Source: Paucilactobacillus kaifaensis
GTDB lineage: Bacteria > Bacillota > Bacilli > Lactobacillales > Lactobacillaceae
Direction of reading: 5' to 3'
Length of the DNA: 64,000 nt
Assembly: GCF_005405145.1 (NCBI RefSeq)
Contig: NZ_BJDM01000007.1
Span: 1 to 64,000, forward strand
Every line of letters begins with the position of its first letter. Position 1 is the stretch's first letter. The translations under genes and the position numbers were made by a program. The notes beneath the pieces were generated by a model. The model searched no databases. It was not told the DNA's origin and saw only the letters and a list, made by a program, of their open reading frames with translations. Below, in pieces: positions 9,058-18,235 of the stretch.

Positions 9058-9534
9058 ATGTTACAACAATATCAACATATTCTTGTTCCAGTCGATGGTT
9101 CCAAAGAGGCAGAAGTAGCTTTCAAAAAGGCGGTCGCCGTTGCTAATCGTAACGGGAGTGAAACTGAATTACGTTTACTACACGTTGTTGATACACGTGC
9201 GTTTCAAAATATTTCCAGCTTTGACACTTCAATGGTTGAACAGGTAACGGAAACTGCTAAGAAGACACTTGATAAGTATGTAGAAGAAGCCAAGCAACAA
9301 GGCCTAACAAATGTAAACTACACAATCGAATATGGGGCTCCCAAAACCATTATCGCTCGGGATGTTCCTAATGAAATGAACGCAGACCTAATTATGATTG
9401 GTGCAACTGGTTTAAATGCAGTTGAACGTTTATTAATTGGTTCAGTGACTGAATATGTAACTCGGACTGCTGTCTGTGATGTATTAGTCGTTAGAACTGA
9501 CTTAAATAACAAGCCAATCAAAGATGAAAAGTAA
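9058..9534 (+). CDS. Universal stress protein, UspA family
   Basis: This is a cytoplasmic stress protein with the Usp alpha/beta fold (158 residues). It contains the ATP-binding signature G-2x-G-9x-G-S (GATGLNAVERLLIGS, near residues 119-133), so it belongs to the nucleotide-binding subgroup. The N-terminal ILVPVDGSKEAE is typical. A strong aaggggg precedes the ATG. It has its own terminator. Its specific client or process is unknown. Confidence 0.93.
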   Translation: MLQQYQHILVPVDGSKEAEVAFKKAVAVANRNGSETELRLLHVVDTRAFQNISSFDTSMVEQVTETAKKTLDKYVEEAKQQGLTNVNYTIEYGAPKTIIARDVPNEMNADLIMIGATGLNAVERLLIGSVTEYVTRTAVCDVLVVRTDLNNKPIKDEK

Positions 9535-9552
9535 CTTAAACTCTTAAAACAA

Positions 9553-9600
9553 AAAAATAGTCACCAGCTAATTTTACTTTTAGCTGGTGACCATTTTTTA
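9553..9600. terminator. Bidirectional terminator between usp and the XRE gene
   Basis: An 11-bp perfect stem (gtcaccagcta 9560-9570 with tagctggtgac 9581-9591) is flanked by a seven-A run on one side and a T run on the other. It serves both convergent genes. Confidence 0.9.
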
Positions 9601-9637
9601 TTTTCAAAAATAAACACATTCGCTTTATTAGAAAATC

Positions 9638-10489
9638 TTACCTACCACCAAGCTTACGAAACTGCTTTATTAACCGTTCACGTAATTCTGCATGCTGCAT
9701 CACTTTAGTTAAACTAATTGCAATTTGAGAATTTTCTTTCGCATCATCTAGCTGACCCATTGTAAAGTAACTACTTGCTAAAATAGCATAAACATCATCA
9801 AGTAGGAATAAGACATTCTGCTTACGACACAATAACAGTGCCTGTTGCGCCAATTCAATTGCTGTTGCCGGTTGTTCAATTTGTTGATTTAACTGTGCTA
9901 ATGAAACATTCGCCGCAATCATTTGTTGTACACTAGCAGTTGTATTAACAATTTGTAATGATTGTGCTCCCTTTTTGGCAAACAACTTAGCCTGTTCATA
10001 GTCACCCTTATAAAACCATGCAGTTCCCGTGGCGATTGTTGTCATTACTTGATAGATATCATCATTATCAACAGCAAACTGCTTCAAAACTAGTTCAAAA
10101 TTGAAAAGTGCTTCATCATAATCTTTACTTTGATCCAATTGCAGCATTCCAAGAAAATAATAATAACGCTCTTTATCATATTGTCCTTGCAACTGTTTGA
10201 TACCTACATTGTTCAGCAGTATGGTAGCAGCATCATATTTTTTTTGTAACATCAAATCGTTAATCTCAGTAAAGATATCCGTCAATACTTGATTGTCATC
10301 AACTAAAATTTCATCAATTGAAATTCCTAATCTGGCACACAGCTGTGACAAAATTGTCATCCCAGGAATTTTGTTATTTTTCTCAATCAAACTAATCGTT
10401 GCCTGCGTACAAATTCCCTGAGCCAATTGTTTTTGAGAAAGGCCCTTACTTTTTCGAAATTTTTTTAATTGATCACCACGTAGTTTCAT
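9638..10489 (-). CDS. XRE-family regulator with TPR domain (RNPP/PlcR-like)
   Basis: The 283-residue protein has an N-terminal helix-turn-helix (KFRKSKGLSQKQLAQGICTQ region, about 8-60). It is followed by a long helical region with TPR-like repeats from about 75 to the end. This is the layout of peptide-sensing RNPP regulators such as PlcR and Rgg-like proteins. The ATG two codons downstream of the first one was chosen because aagga sits 6 nt before it but directly abuts the earlier ATG. It follows the membrane glycerophosphodiesterase gene by about 20 nt and is probably in its operon. No cognate peptide gene was found. Confidence 0.85.
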   Translation of the reverse strand: MKLRGDQLKKFRKSKGLSQKQLAQGICTQATISLIEKNNKIPGMTILSQLCARLGISIDEILVDDNQVLTDIFTEINDLMLQKKYDAATILLNNVGIKQLQGQYDKERYYYFLGMLQLDQSKDYDEALFNFELVLKQFAVDNDDIYQVMTTIATGTAWFYKGDYEQAKLFAKKGAQSLQIVNTTASVQQMIAANVSLAQLNQQIEQPATAIELAQQALLLCRKQNVLFLLDDVYAILASSYFTMGQLDDAKENSQIAISLTKVMQHAELRERLIKQFRKLGGR

Positions 10490-10510
10490 GTGCATTCCTT
10501 ACTTTCAACC

Positions 10511-11989
10511 TCAGATTAACTGCCATAATATATTTTTAACTCTGGTAACAACTTGATTATGTGATCCCATTTTAGCACGAATCAAACTTATTCGATTGGT
10601 GATAATTCCATCAACGCCCAATTGTACCATTCGATTTGCAACATCAGGATTATTAACCGTCCAAACATATACTTTCTGGTGCCGTTGATGCAATTGATTA
10701 ACGATTTGCTGATTAACAGTACGATAATCTAACGAATAAAAATTTACATTTTGGTTTGTTAACCGACTGACTACAAATGGTCGAATTAAACCCAGAGACA
10801 ATTTAGGATCCTCATGATAAAGTTCTTTGATAATATTGTCATCAACTGAATGAATTTTAGCTTTTTGCTGAATCAGTTGAGCAGCATATTTTGAATCAAA
10901 TAAGTGCGCCACTTTTTCTGGACTAATACTTTGCGGCTTAATTTCTACTATTAAGGATTGATGATGCTGAATTGAAAACCGTAGATACTGGTTAAAGGTA
11001 GTCATCAAGGTGGTAGATCCATTCTCGCTTAATTTAGTATGCCGTAGCTGACTAACCTTTAACTTAGCTACTGTGGTCCGTTGGTGTGCTAAATGATCTA
11101 AGTTTGCATCGTGAAAACAGACAAACGAATTATCACGCGTTGCTTGAACGTCCATCTCAATGACTGCTGGATGTGCGGTAACAGTCTTACTTAAGCTTTG
11201 CATTGTGTTTTGCACACCGTTACTACCATCGACTCCGCGATGAGATATTATCGTCGGAGTAGTGAGATTATCAACATAATTTAGCTTACTTGTCCAACCT
11301 AAAACTAAAAGTATGCCAACCAACATTAAACCGATATCAATCATCAAATGTGATTTTGAATCTAATGGGAGCTTAAAATAAATCATTGTCAACATACTAA
11401 GCCAGCAAGCTAATAATAACGTTCCTAAAAACAATAGTACAAAGCCAGCCAACCCATCATTAATGTCAGCTAGTTTGGTACTACATACGTACATCAAGAT
11501 TAAGCCAACCACACTTGTTAAAATTAACCGGCTGACATTGCGTCCTAGTTGAATGGTTACTAAATTATTGTCATCCTTTGGATGAGCCAGTTGCAGCATT
11601 TTTTTTCGGATTAGCTGCCACCACAATAATATTAAAGCACCATAAAAAACTACCAAGATTGGAACAATTACGATTCGGTGCAAGTACATTAATCGTAATA
11701 ACCATTGTGGTAAAACTACCAAACTAATTAGATAGCTGGTAATTCCAAGTCCACCTAAAGGGAGTAGTATGATCCAGCCAACCAACAGATTGATCCCCAC
11801 AGTCAACATTACCCGACTGTTATTCTGATGCCAATCTAATTGTGTGCTGATCCACCAAGTAACAATCAAAAAGCCTAAAACTATACCACTCACTTTTACC
11901 CAATTTTCAATTTGTCCACTAGCCAATAACCAATTATTGGCAACTAGCAATCCCCATAATATTGCGGTCAATTCAACTCGTTTTGTCAT
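10511..11989 (-). CDS. Membrane-anchored glycerophosphodiester phosphodiesterase
   Basis: The N-terminal half (about 1-245) holds seven or so hydrophobic helices. The C-terminal half is a GDPD catalytic domain starting ISHRGVDGSNGVQNTMQS. It has the metal and acid residues EMDVQATRD and the catalytic histidine in CFHDANLDHLA, and ends with WTVNNPD...GVDGIITN. Such enzymes hydrolyse glycerophosphodiesters from phospholipid or teichoic acid turnover at the membrane. The ATG at 11989 (MTKRVELT) is preferred because a weak gggga precedes it, whereas the earlier ATG has none. It lies upstream of the XRE-TPR gene. Confidence 0.88.
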   Translation of the reverse strand: MTKRVELTAILWGLLVANNWLLASGQIENWVKVSGIVLGFLIVTWWISTQLDWHQNNSRVMLTVGINLLVGWIILLPLGGLGITSYLISLVVLPQWLLRLMYLHRIVIVPILVVFYGALILLWWQLIRKKMLQLAHPKDDNNLVTIQLGRNVSRLILTSVVGLILMYVCSTKLADINDGLAGFVLLFLGTLLLACWLSMLTMIYFKLPLDSKSHLMIDIGLMLVGILLVLGWTSKLNYVDNLTTPTIISHRGVDGSNGVQNTMQSLSKTVTAHPAVIEMDVQATRDNSFVCFHDANLDHLAHQRTTVAKLKVSQLRHTKLSENGSTTLMTTFNQYLRFSIQHHQSLIVEIKPQSISPEKVAHLFDSKYAAQLIQQKAKIHSVDDNIIKELYHEDPKLSLGLIRPFVVSRLTNQNVNFYSLDYRTVNQQIVNQLHQRHQKVYVWTVNNPDVANRMVQLGVDGIITNRISLIRAKMGSHNQVVTRVKNILWQLI

Positions 11990-12006
11990 TTCAATCCCCA
12001 TTATGT

Positions 12007-12051
12007 AAAAATGGTGCTCAGTTTCTTATAAGAGGTTGAGCACCATTTTTA
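12007..12051 (-). terminator. ddl terminator
   Basis: A stem of tggtgctca with tgagcacca, flanked by A and T runs, lies right after the ddl stop and before the next minus-strand gene. Confidence 0.88.
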
Positions 12052-12055
12052 AATC

Positions 12056-13201
12056 TTATTTATCGATATTATATTCTTTTTTTCCAACGTGTTCAGTACC
12101 TAATTCTTCAAAATCATATTTGATTTCACTATTTCGATTATATTCGGCCAAACCGTATTCAATGATTTGATCAATTAAGTCTGAATACTTAATACCGGAA
12201 ACTTCCCACATTTGCGGATAAAGACTAATATTAGTAAACCCTGGCAATGTATTTGGTTCACTAAGATATGGAACTCCGTCTTGATCAACCAAAAAGTCAA
12301 TTCTAGAAAGTCCCTTCATCCCCAAAGCAACATAAGCAGTCAGTGCCATTTCAGTAATTTCTTGTGCGAGCTTTTCTGGCAATATCACTGGTAGTTCAAA
12401 TACAACTCCACTGGCATCAACAAATTTATTCTGATAATCATAAAAAGGATCACTATCTGGCACTTTAACGGCACCTAGCTTTGATGCTCGCGGTGCTTCA
12501 TTACCTAAAATTGAAATTTCAATTTCTTTAGGACCATTAATTGCTTCTTCCACCAAAATTTTGAAGTCATACTTAAATGCATCCGCAAGACCATCAACAT
12601 ACTCTTGCTCATTAGTTGCTCTGTGAATTCCAACCGACGATCCCTGATTAGCTGGCTTAATGAAAACTGTCTCACCAAGTTTACTGCTAATTTTTGACCA
12701 TGTCATCGTTGCTCGATTTTCCGGCGTTACTAGTAAATAGTTTGTATTCCGAACACCAGCCTGATTTAGTATCCGCTTGGTCATGTCCTTATCGAAGGAC
12801 AGGGCAGATGCCAAGACGCCAGAACCAATATAAGGCTTCTTTAACAGCTTAAATAATCCCTGAACTGTCCCATCTTCTCCTAAATTACCATGGATTACTG
12901 GATAAAAAAGATCAATATCTTGGACTTCCTGTAATGCAAGCAACGGTGCTAATGGGTTATGAGTATCGATTTTAAGATATTCATCCGCAACTACCTTATC
13001 TTCTGGTTCACCATTAAAAATACGCTGTGAAGCATCGTTACCCAGTAAGATGCCATCCTTGGTAAACATGAATAAACTGACGTCATATTTTTGTTTATCC
13101 ATTGCATCATAAATGTTATGTGCGGAACGTTTTGAGACGTCATGCTCCGATGAATTACCCCCAAAAAGTAGTGCTACATGAAGTTTTTTATTTGTCTGCA
13201 T
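12056..13201 (-). CDS. ddl: D-alanine-D-lactate-type ligase Ddl
   Basis: Ddl makes the terminal dipeptide or depsipeptide of the peptidoglycan precursor. The 381-residue ATP-grasp protein shows LLFGGNSSEHDVS (N-terminal), PVIHGNLGEDGTVQGL and KPANQGSSVG. The specificity loop reads FYDYQNKF, with Phe260 where D-Ala-D-Ala ligases have Tyr (E. coli DdlB Tyr216). Phe here is the known signature of D-Ala-D-Lac ligases from intrinsically vancomycin-resistant Leuconostoc and lactobacilli. The substrate preference is inferred from this residue. It has its own terminator and appears monocistronic. Confidence 0.95.
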   Translation of the reverse strand: MQTNKKLHVALLFGGNSSEHDVSKRSAHNIYDAMDKQKYDVSLFMFTKDGILLGNDASQRIFNGEPEDKVVADEYLKIDTHNPLAPLLALQEVQDIDLFYPVIHGNLGEDGTVQGLFKLLKKPYIGSGVLASALSFDKDMTKRILNQAGVRNTNYLLVTPENRATMTWSKISSKLGETVFIKPANQGSSVGIHRATNEQEYVDGLADAFKYDFKILVEEAINGPKEIEISILGNEAPRASKLGAVKVPDSDPFYDYQNKFVDASGVVFELPVILPEKLAQEITEMALTAYVALGMKGLSRIDFLVDQDGVPYLSEPNTLPGFTNISLYPQMWEVSGIKYSDLIDQIIEYGLAEYNRNSEIKYDFEELGTEHVGKKEYNIDK

Positions 13202-13302
13202 TTTCTATCACACCATTCTTCCGATTTTCTAGAATCTTAAGTTTACCATGATTGGCAAACTTTCGGCATTATTTTAGCGAAAATCTTATTAATCTTTAAT
13301 TT

Positions 13303-14274
13303 TTAACCCAAATATTGTTGACCACTAGCAATATACTTGATGATCTCTTGATTGAAATCACCCCGAACTAAAATTGCTTGCATCAAACGAGTATGGTTCA
13401 ATAGCTGATTCCATTCACCTTCAGTATGCGGTTCAAAATGGTTCATCAACTGACTCCGCCAGGCTTTCAATTGTAATAAAAAGTAATTACGATACAACTC
13501 GTTTTTGTTGGTCAGACGAGCTAAATATGCTGCAATTCGTTGTGGCTCGCCAAAAATTAAAGGTGTCTGTAACTGTTTATATCGTTCGATCATAACCGTC
13601 ATTAAAAATAGTTTATCAGCTCGTGATAATTCATCACGTTGTGACAATTCATCAAGCATATTACCAATATGTGTATAAGCATGACCCCACCCATTTTTTT
13701 TAATAAATCCGCGAGTATCAGTTTCCATAATTGTATATAATGCCAACTGATTAACTGCATGGTTAATTAACTCAGGGGTCAAAAAAAAGTACCCAGCCTG
13801 GTCACTATAGGTCAGAGTCGACAACAGTAGTACGGCAAATGACCGTTGATAAATAGCGTTGTTTTGCGGTTCTAAAATATGATCAAATAATACTTCATCA
13901 GATAATAAATATTTATAAGCCAATGTTAATTGGCGCTTCGAGAAAATCTGAGCTTCCAAAAATTCATTAAATAAGAAGTAAATGCCATGATCCCGTACTT
14001 CTGGATTGGGAGAGCCAATGTGTCCAAGTAACAATAATAGATCTTGATCAGATATTTCGGTTAAATTATTATCAGTGTGTTGCTGACGTAGCTGCTTGAT
14101 TAAATCCAAAACTTCGTCATCATCGCGTGGTAAGTAAACCTTAGTTAATCTAGTTTTTTTAACTGATGCCACCAGCTTGCCAATCTCTGTTCCTAGCGAT
14201 TGAAAAATTTGGCCTTGATTAATTTGTTTTTTTAGAACACTGAGTTGTGTTATCAATTGTGCTTGCTGACTCAC
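13303..14274 (-). CDS. DUF2785 protein
   Basis: This is a 323-residue helical cytoplasmic protein of the DUF2785 family. It is recognised from the central NGWGHAYTHIGNMLDEL motif (about 195-211) and from the overall length. The function is unknown. It resembles HEAT-like all-helical proteins, and the His residues of the motif may bind something. It is upstream of ddl on the same strand, with a gap of about 100 nt, so co-transcription is uncertain. Confidence 0.8.
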   Translation of the reverse strand: MSQQAQLITQLSVLKKQINQGQIFQSLGTEIGKLVASVKKTRLTKVYLPRDDDEVLDLIKQLRQQHTDNNLTEISDQDLLLLLGHIGSPNPEVRDHGIYFLFNEFLEAQIFSKRQLTLAYKYLLSDEVLFDHILEPQNNAIYQRSFAVLLLSTLTYSDQAGYFFLTPELINHAVNQLALYTIMETDTRGFIKKNGWGHAYTHIGNMLDELSQRDELSRADKLFLMTVMIERYKQLQTPLIFGEPQRIAAYLARLTNKNELYRNYFLLQLKAWRSQLMNHFEPHTEGEWNQLLNHTRLMQAILVRGDFNQEIIKYIASGQQYLG

Positions 14275-14368
14275 CGTAAATCCCTCTTTTCACTAAAGCT
14301 AATAAGTTAATGATAGCACATCATTGTCCTGCAAAGAAACCGTAAGCACATCACCATTATTATCTAAT

Positions 14369-14400
14369 AAAAAAACGAAACAGCCAAGTAAGACTGTTTC
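14369..14400 (-). terminator. Terminator of the five-gene ABC operon
   Basis: gaaacag (14377-14383) pairs with ctgtttc (14394-14400), with a run of T on the minus-strand 3' side. It lies just beyond the last gene of the operon. Confidence 0.8.
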
Positions 14401-14431
14401 ATTTGATTTATAAATAATGGTACATTAGCTG

Positions 14432-15181
14432 TTAGTCACGCCTTAACCGCAACTTTTGACTAACCAAATATGAAATTCCTAAACATACTAAAATCCAAAC
14501 AATCATAATAAGCGATCCATTTAACAGATTGACCGTGCCATTTTGATTGGAATAGCCGAGAACCACTTTGATAAAGTTAATCACTCCATTCCAATCAACT
14601 CTTGCCCTAACTAATGCCCGTGCCAGATATGTCAATGCCACAATCATCACGACTGGAACACCAATTATTACAACTGCTTTACCACGCTTACTTAATAACG
14701 CCATCATATAGCCAACGACCAATCCCGTTACTGACACCATTAAAAACGCGATATATAACTGAATAACATTAGCTACGTTAGCGCCAAATGAATGCCCAGC
14801 GAGTCCAAACAAATTAGTCAATTGTTCCCCACGTGCAAAGGTCTCAACTATATCGATCACAACAATTACTGCAGTTAGTAAAAGTGTTCCACCAATTTTA
14901 CCCCACCAGGCGGTGTGCCTGGAAATGCCATTTTGAATGGTCCATTTGAAATAGTCATATTTAAAAATTGCCGCATCAGCGAATAAGAAAAACACTGAAA
15001 CAATAGTAAAATCCAGACTAGCCAAGTTGAATCTCAAATTACTTAACCCATTAATCGTTAATGAAAATAAATTGGGTAATAAAATTGTGATCCCAATAAA
15101 CCAGACAAAGGTCCACATTAGTCGAATAATTGATTCCCTAAAATTATACAACACCAAACGGCTAACTTTACCCTTCAACAT
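14432..15181 (-). CDS. ABC-2 type transporter permease (YtrC/YtrD-like)
   Basis: This is a 249-residue integral membrane protein with about six hydrophobic segments and no conserved catalytic motif. It is the last gene of an overlapping operon, directly after an ATPase subunit, so the two should form one ABC exporter. A GTG three codons earlier is possible, but gggggtgg sits about 5 nt before the ATG at 15181. It overlaps the ATPase gene end by 14 nt. The substrate is unknown. The context (GntR of the YtrA type plus a second ABC pair) suggests an envelope-stress or antimicrobial-response role. Confidence 0.8.
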   Translation of the reverse strand: MLKGKVSRLVLYNFRESIIRLMWTFVWFIGITILLPNLFSLTINGLSNLRFNLASLDFTIVSVFFLFADAAIFKYDYFKWTIQNGISRHTAWWGKIGGTLLLTAVIVVIDIVETFARGEQLTNLFGLAGHSFGANVANVIQLYIAFLMVSVTGLVVGYMMALLSKRGKAVVIIGVPVVMIVALTYLARALVRARVDWNGVINFIKVVLGYSNQNGTVNLLNGSLIMIVWILVCLGISYLVSQKLRLRRD

Positions 15182-16043
15182 GCTTGCCACCCCCGTTAGT
15201 CAAATAAACAAATAATTTTTGTAAATCAACATGTTCTAACTTTACCGTATCTGGAATGATTCGATTATCATCCAATTGACCATAGACATAGCTCGTTTGC
15301 AGTCCTCCTAATAAATTGTGTCCAATTACATTAAGACCAGCCGTATATTCTTCTACCGTCTTCTTAGGACCCGTGACGGCGTAGGAATTAGCAACAATAG
15401 ACTCTGTTTCACCATCAATTACAATTTTGCCTTTATCTATCATAAAAACATGTTCGACGATGTGAGCAATCTCTTCGATTAGATGGGTTGAAATTAAAAA
15501 CGTTCGTGGTCGTTCTTCATAAGTTTGCAATAGCTCTTGATAAAATAATTCACGATGGTTAGCGTCTAATCCAAGCACTGGTTCATCAAAAAACACAAAG
15601 TTCACGGGCACACTTAGTCCAATAATTAATTTAACAATTGAGTGATAACCGGTTGAAAGGCCACCAAATTTAGCATCTAATTTAAGATCAAATTTTTGGG
15701 CTAACTTTCTTGCCAGGCCCCAATCAAACGAACCATAACATAATTCTGTTTGTTTAAATATTTTCTCAATTTTCATTCGTTCAGAATACATATCAATTTC
15801 ACTCATCAAAAACATATTAGCCAGTGCTCGATCGTTTTCAATTGCGGATTGATTATCCATTTCAACCGCTCCACCAGAAGGAAAAATACGATTAGCAATA
15901 ATGTTTAGTAGGGTACTCTTTCCAGCACCGTTACGACCAAATAGACCGTAGATGGTATTCGGTTGTAGTGTTAGTGACACATCTTGTAATACATTGTGAT
16001 GGCCAAATTTTTTCGAGATATTGCTAATTTGAATTTGCGTCAT
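15168..16043 (-). CDS. ABC transporter ATP-binding protein (YtrB-like)
   Basis: The 291-residue nucleotide-binding subunit has Walker A GRNGAGKST (about 36-44), a divergent signature region (GLSTGYHSIVKLIIGL) in place of LSGGQ, and Walker B VFFDEPVLGLD. The C-terminal extension of about 90 residues follows the YtrB pattern. It overlaps the GntR gene upstream and the permease gene downstream, so expression is translationally coupled. This is the standard YtrA-YtrB-permease order seen in Firmicutes. Confidence 0.88.
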   Translation of the reverse strand: MTQIQISNISKKFGHHNVLQDVSLTLQPNTIYGLFGRNGAGKSTLLNIIANRIFPSGGAVEMDNQSAIENDRALANMFLMSEIDMYSERMKIEKIFKQTELCYGSFDWGLARKLAQKFDLKLDAKFGGLSTGYHSIVKLIIGLSVPVNFVFFDEPVLGLDANHRELFYQELLQTYEERPRTFLISTHLIEEIAHIVEHVFMIDKGKIVIDGETESIVANSYAVTGPKKTVEEYTAGLNVIGHNLLGGLQTSYVYGQLDDNRIIPDTVKLEHVDLQKLFVYLTNGGGKHVEG

Positions 16044-16416
16044 CTTGATACCCCCGTTCGATTAATTGGATTAGTTTTTCTTGTGATAGTCCTAGTTTCT
16101 GAGCCTCTGTGACCAGATTCAATATATAATCGGTATAAAAGCTCTCTCTTCTTTGCTGCTCAATTGTTGCCACAGCCCCTACTTTGACAAACATTCCAAT
16201 TCCCCGCCTTTTTTCAATTAACTCTTTTGCCACCAATAAATTCATTCCCTTTAAAACTGTCGCCGGATTAATGTGAAACTGCTTTGAGATCTCCGTAGTT
16301 GATGGAATCTGTTCATTTTCTGCAAAACTACCAGAAAAAATTGCTTCCGTTAGCTGTTCTGCCACCTGCTGGTAGATTGGCTCGGTGCTATTAAAGTTAA
16401 ACTCCAAGTTTGTCAC
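16024..16416 (-). CDS. GntR-family repressor, YtrA subfamily
   Basis: This 130-residue regulator has an N-terminal winged helix-turn-helix (PIYQQVAEQLTEAIFSG, then ATVLKGMNLLVAKELIEKRRGIGMFV). The short C-terminal dimerisation tail defines the YtrA subfamily. It overlaps both neighbours by 20 nt. Members usually repress their own ABC operon. The likely target is the promoter upstream of the first ABC gene at about 19.03 kb, but no convincing YtrA palindrome was identified there. Confidence 0.88.
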   Translation of the reverse strand: MTNLEFNFNSTEPIYQQVAEQLTEAIFSGSFAENEQIPSTTEISKQFHINPATVLKGMNLLVAKELIEKRRGIGMFVKVGAVATIEQQRRESFYTDYILNLVTEAQKLGLSQEKLIQLIERGYQDDANSN

Positions 16417-18223
16417 CTCCAGGATTTCTTGTCTTTATTACTAGTCGTTGATATAACTTAACTGTTAATAGATAATACACACCGTAACAAGCAGTAAACC
16501 CGAGTACTGCCCACCACCATTGATCATATGGATCAACCATCAATTTTTTAAACATTTGGAGTCCAAGGGCAACATACACAATTCCGGCTACCCCAGGGAT
16601 CACAAATAGCACACCAATTTCGTAAGCAATTGCTCGTTTTAATTTTTTATCAGAAACTCCAATTTTAAGTAACATCTGATAGCGAATTCGATCCATCTTA
16701 GTTCCTGACAAAACTTTAAACATCAAACATGATGCCAGCATTGTTAAAAAGGCAATTCCTAAAAATAAACCAATAAATTCTAAACCACCAAATAGTGTAT
16801 TTGAAATTACAAACATTTCGTAACTATTGGTAATCTCATATCCCTGTTTAGCAGCAACTGAATGCTGGTAAGCTTCCAATCGCTTTAACTGTGGCACACT
16901 CTGATTCAAGTCACGTACGCGAATCAGTTGCAAAGTACTTTTTGTTCCATTAACTTGATTAAACTGTCGTTCTGGTAAAACGACCAACTTTTTATTTCGT
17001 TGAGCTAGTGGTTCTAGCATTAAGAACGCTCGATTATCTACCGTCTGTCCCATCAATTGTTTAATGCTAACTGACTTATACTGTGGTTGCGCAAGTTGCT
17101 TATCTGCATTAGCTGGAATTACAGCTTCAATTGGCTGCTGTTTTAATTGGGCCTGATTGAGGTAGACATGGCTTTGATCACTGACTTGAGAATACTCATT
17201 ATTTTTAGTCAAATCCATTTTAGCAACGATTTTATCTGTTGCCCGCGTTGGATTGGTAATATTCATGCTGTATGCACTTGAGTAACTACTCATGATTGGA
17301 ATTTGCCGATGGTATCCAACACCGACCACAATTGCTCCCAGTGCAAGTGCAAATAAAATTGTAACCATTGATAAAACGCGGGTATAATTCTCAATTCGAA
17401 ATCTCAATTGACCAAGGGTAAATAGGCGTATTCCCCTGTAGCTAATCGCTTTTTGCTTAAGCCAATTAATCACCCATGAAAACAGCGAATGAATGACTAA
17501 GTATGTTCCGCTAGAGATGGTAACTAACGCAAATGGAATTGCGGCTAATTGTAGCACCTCTATGTGCATCATAGCTGTAAACCCTAATCCTAGTAAAATT
17601 AAGCCGCCCATTGATTCCAATATTTTTAATTTATTGTCTTGATTAGGCTGGTTGCTGATTTGATTTGCCTTTAAAATCGAATTCAGCGATTTTTTTCTGA
17701 CAATCCACTGCGAAACAAGCACACTGCTGATTGCCAACAACCCGAACAAAGCAATCGTTACAAATATAGCTGGCAGTTGTACTACACTTAGTCCAGTTAA
17801 CGGAAAATGAATCTGATTTGCTAGCCATTGGCTAGCAATCTTCGTTAGACCCATTCCCAACACTAAACCAATCATCGTTGAACCAAGCTGTACAGTCGCG
17901 GTTTCCAATAAAATCATTTGACTAATTTTTCTTGGCTTAGCACCAAATATCATAAACAATCCGTAGTCTTGATAACGCATCCCCAGTAAAAATGATTGCG
18001 CATAGCTCACGTAAACAATGGTGATAATAGTTAATAAAATTAGCCCAAATGCGAATACCTGTGTAACCGACGAAATATTTATATTAGCTTTTAAAAATTT
18101 ATCATTAGTGGCTAGCGCAGCAAACATATAAAAAATTGCAGATCCGATGCTCAAACCAGAAAATAACACTAGATAGTCTGACCACCGCCGCTGGATCCCG
18201 GCAAATGCTAACTTGCGGATCAT
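16397..18223 (-). CDS. FtsX-type ABC permease (BceB/YtrF-like)
   Basis: This 608-residue membrane protein has about ten hydrophobic helices and a large extracytoplasmic segment (about 310-480) between helix groups, the layout of BceB-type permeases that sense or remove cell-wall-active peptides. FtsX-like regions lie at about 60-180 and 480-600. It starts 12 nt after the cognate ATPase gene. No BceRS-type two-component system is adjacent; the GntR gene overlaps its 3' end instead. The substrate is inferred from architecture only. Confidence 0.85.
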   Translation of the reverse strand: MIRKLAFAGIQRRWSDYLVLFSGLSIGSAIFYMFAALATNDKFLKANINISSVTQVFAFGLILLTIITIVYVSYAQSFLLGMRYQDYGLFMIFGAKPRKISQMILLETATVQLGSTMIGLVLGMGLTKIASQWLANQIHFPLTGLSVVQLPAIFVTIALFGLLAISSVLVSQWIVRKKSLNSILKANQISNQPNQDNKLKILESMGGLILLGLGFTAMMHIEVLQLAAIPFALVTISSGTYLVIHSLFSWVINWLKQKAISYRGIRLFTLGQLRFRIENYTRVLSMVTILFALALGAIVVGVGYHRQIPIMSSYSSAYSMNITNPTRATDKIVAKMDLTKNNEYSQVSDQSHVYLNQAQLKQQPIEAVIPANADKQLAQPQYKSVSIKQLMGQTVDNRAFLMLEPLAQRNKKLVVLPERQFNQVNGTKSTLQLIRVRDLNQSVPQLKRLEAYQHSVAAKQGYEITNSYEMFVISNTLFGGLEFIGLFLGIAFLTMLASCLMFKVLSGTKMDRIRYQMLLKIGVSDKKLKRAIAYEIGVLFVIPGVAGIVYVALGLQMFKKLMVDPYDQWWWAVLGFTACYGVYYLLTVKLYQRLVIKTRNPGGDKLGV

Positions 18224-18235
18224 AGCTTTCTCCTC

